64,000 bases of DNA from Paenibacillus sp. FSL R5-0490 (GTDB lineage Bacteria; Bacillota; Bacilli; Bacillales; Cytobacillaceae), in the NCBI RefSeq assembly GCF_001956215.1, contig NZ_MRTQ01000005.1:62001-126000 (forward strand), written 5' to 3'. Below the pieces are notes generated by a model. That model was not told the DNA's origin, ran no database searches, and saw only the letters and a list, made by a program, of their open reading frames with translations. This document shows positions 62,124-64,000 of this stretch, piece by piece. Each line of letters begins with the position of its first letter. Position 1 is the stretch's first letter. Position numbers and translations under genes: made by a program.

Positions 62124-64000
62124 ATGGCGAACGATCAAGTTCTGACCGCCGAGCAAGTCATCAACAGGGCAAAGGAATATTTAAACGATGAGCATGCAGA
62201 GCTTGTTAAAAAGGCATACGAGTTTGCCAAGCATGCCCACCGTGAACAATATAGAAAATCCGGTGAACCATACATCATCCATCCGATCCAGGTAGCAGGC
62301 ATCCTTGCTGATCTGGAGATGGATCCATCTACGGTTGCAGCCGGCTTTCTTCACGATGTGGTTGAAGACACCGAAGTCTCATTGGAGAATATCGAAGAAG
62401 CCTTCAATTCAGAAGTGGCCATGCTTGTCGATGGTGTAACGAAGCTGGGGAAAATTAAATATAAATCTCAGGAAGAGCAACAGGCTGAAAACCACCGGAA
62501 AATGTTTGTGGCTATGGCCCAGGACATCCGTGTAATCTTGATAAAGCTTGCTGACCGCCTTCATAATATGCGGACACTTAAGCATCTGCCGGCTGAAAAG
62601 CAGCGCCGCATTTCAAATGAAACACTTGAAATTTTTGCTCCTCTTGCCCATAGGCTTGGAATCTCCAAGATTAAGTGGGAGCTTGAAGATACAGCCTTGA
62701 GGTACCTAAATCCGCAGCAGTATTACCGGATTGTAAACCTGATGAAGAAAAAAAGGGCGGAGCGGGAAGAGTATTTAGATGATGTAATCAATGTTATGAG
62801 GAGCAGAATGTCAGAGGTCTCAATTAAATCAGAAATCTCGGGACGCCCTAAGCATATTTACAGCATCTACCGTAAAATGGCCCTTCAAAATAAGCAATTC
62901 AATGAGATATATGATTTGCTGGCTGTACGCATTGTTGTGAACAGCATTAAGGATTGCTATGCGGTTCTCGGGATTATTCATACTTGCTGGAAGCCAATGC
63001 CCGGCCGTTTCAAAGATTATATTGCCATGCCTAAACAAAATATGTACCAGTCGCTTCATACTACGGTTATCGGACCAAAGGGCGACCCTTTGGAAGTCCA
63101 GATCCGGACTATGGATATGCACAGAATTGCCGAGTTTGGTATTGCTGCACATTGGGCTTATAAAGAAGGAAAAAGAGTGAATGAAGGCTCTTCTTTCGAG
63201 GAGAAGCTGACATGGTTCCGTGAAATCCTGGAATTCCAGGATGATGCAGCCAATGCTGAAGAATTCATGGAATCATTGAAAATTGATTTGTTTTCCGATA
63301 TGGTGTTTGTTTTTACTCCTAAAGGGGACGTCATCGAGCTTCCTTCCGGATCAGTCCCAATTGATTTTGCTTACCGGATACATTCTGAAATAGGAAACAA
63401 GACAATCGGCGCCAAAGTGAATGGAAAAATGGTAACCCTGGATTATAAGCTGAAAACCGGAGATATCATTGAAATTCTGACATCCAAGCATTCCTATGGG
63501 CCAAGTAAGGACTGGCTGAAGCTGGCTCAGACTTCACAGGCAAAAAATAGAATTCGGACGTTCTTCAAAAAGCAAAGAAAAGAAGAAAATGTGGAAAAAG
63601 GGAAAGATCTTGTTGAGCGGGAAATCCGCAATATGGATTTCGAGCTGAAGGAAATCCTGACACCTGATAATGTCAAAAGGATTGCAGAGAAATTCAACTT
63701 TGCTACTGAGGAAGATATGTATGCTGCTGTTGGCTATAATGGTGTAACAGCCCTTCAGGTTGCCAACAGGCTTACAGAAAAATGGCGCAAGAAGCGCGAC
63801 CTTGAACAAACCTCCGATATTACAAATGCTGTTTCGGAACTAAAGACATTTACTTCAGCTAAAAAGCGCGAATCCGGTGTCCGGGTTTCCGGCATTGATA
63901 ACCTGCTCATTCGCCTTTCCCGCTGCTGTAATCCTGTCCCTGGAGATGAAATCGTCGGGTTTATTACAAAGGGCAGAGGTGTCTCTGTACACCGTGATGA
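62124..64000 (+). CDS. relA: Bifunctional (p)ppGpp synthetase/hydrolase RelA (partial, runs off the window)
   Basis: The frame is open from ATG 62124 (after AAAGGTGA) to the window end, about 625 residues. HD hydrolase domain with [11 protein letters not shown] (about residue 75) and [12 protein letters not shown]; synthetase domain with [14 protein letters not shown] and [20 protein letters not shown] (about 296-315); TGS domain (about 395-455, [15 protein letters not shown]); and the start of the zinc-finger region, [16 protein letters not shown]. Only the C-terminal ACT part is missing. Makes and degrades the stringent-response alarmone. Gene order recJ-apt-relA as in B. subtilis. Confidence 0.95.
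   Translation, partial: MANDQVLTAEQVINRAKEYLNDEHAELVKKAYEFAKHAHREQYRKSGEPYIIHPIQVAGILADLEMDPSTVAAGFLHDVVEDTEVSLENIEEAFNSEVAMLVDGVTKLGKIKYKSQEEQQAENHRKMFVAMAQDIRVILIKLADRLHNMRTLKHLPAEKQRRISNETLEIFAPLAHRLGISKIKWELEDTALRYLNPQQYYRIVNLMKKKRAEREEYLDDVINVMRSRMSEVSIKSEISGRPKHIYSIYRKMALQNKQFNEIYDLLAVRIVVNSIKDCYAVLGIIHTCWKPMPGRFKDYIAMPKQNMYQSLHTTVIGPKGDPLEVQIRTMDMHRIAEFGIAAHWAYKEGKRVNEGSSFEEKLTWFREILEFQDDAANAEEFMESLKIDLFSDMVFVFTPKGDVIELPSGSVPIDFAYRIHSEIGNKTIGAKVNGKMVTLDYKLKTGDIIEILTSKHSYGPSKDWLKLAQTSQAKNRIRTFFKKQRKEENVEKGKDLVEREIRNMDFELKEILTPDNVKRIAEKFNFATEEDMYAAVGYNGVTALQVANRLTEKWRKKRDLEQTSDITNAVSELKTFTSAKKRESGVRVSGIDNLLIRLSRCCNPVPGDEIVGFITKGRGVSVHRD

Overview
This window is a chromosomal segment of an endospore-forming Bacillaceae bacterium (Bacillus sensu lato; Cytobacillus/Mesobacillus-like is my guess). 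The basis is moderately low GC, strong GGAGG ribosome binding sites, many sporulation genes (spoIIB, spoIVFA/FB, spo0B, safA, bofC, spoVB, a YhcN-type lipoprotein) and the gene order known from Bacillus subtilis between folC and relA. It is not B. subtilis itself: an RNase E/G gene sits between spoIVFB and rplU, and a complete type IV pilus (T4P) locus lies where B. subtilis has only comC.

Layout. 1-2178: end of folC, then a membrane GAF-GGDEF diguanylate cyclase. 2231-8261: a large secreted VWA protein convergent with three pilin-like genes on the minus strand in the order PilV-, PilW-, PilX-like. 8393-20095: the T4P operon, with three uncharacterised envelope genes (acidic membrane protein, PRC-barrel protein, VanW-like protein), then pilB, pilT, pilC, pilA, pilD, pilM, pilN, pilO and a second pilin. 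20150-29192: spoIIB, maf, radC, mreBCD, minCD, spoIVFA/FB (septation, cell shape, Min system, pro-sigmaK processing). 29247-34818: rng, L21 leader, rplU-prp-rpmA, spo0B, obg, pheB. 34951-41285: pheA, then the NAD de novo genes: divergent nadS-nadR and nadB-nadC-nadA around a NiaR-type operator. 41286-46132: safA with a long structured leader, a CotS-like kinase, a YhcN lipoprotein and bofC. 46368-46931: a minimal tyrosine recombinase. 47093-51565: ruvAB, a DUF2905 gene, queA, tgt, yajC. 51602-61831: yrzE, a DUF421 gene, spoVB, comN, secDF, a cation efflux gene, lapA, recJ, apt. 62124 to the end: relA, cut by the window edge.

How the genes work together. The most notable block is 373-20095. 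PilB starts with two MshEN-type motifs, which bind c-di-GMP in characterised homologues, and a c-di-GMP synthase is encoded next door. The three pilin-like genes plus the VWA gene resemble the PilV-PilW-PilX-PilY1 pilus-priming set of Gram-negative T4P. I infer a c-di-GMP-responsive T4P with a tip adhesin, accompanied by three accessory envelope proteins of unknown role. The rest is mostly conserved housekeeping and sporulation sequence. Its less ordinary parts lie between genes: a MITE-like repeat, a double-hairpin element between mreB and mreC, a multi-hairpin leader before safA, hairpins covering Shine-Dalgarno sequences, and genes whose best ribosome binding site precedes ATA or ATT.
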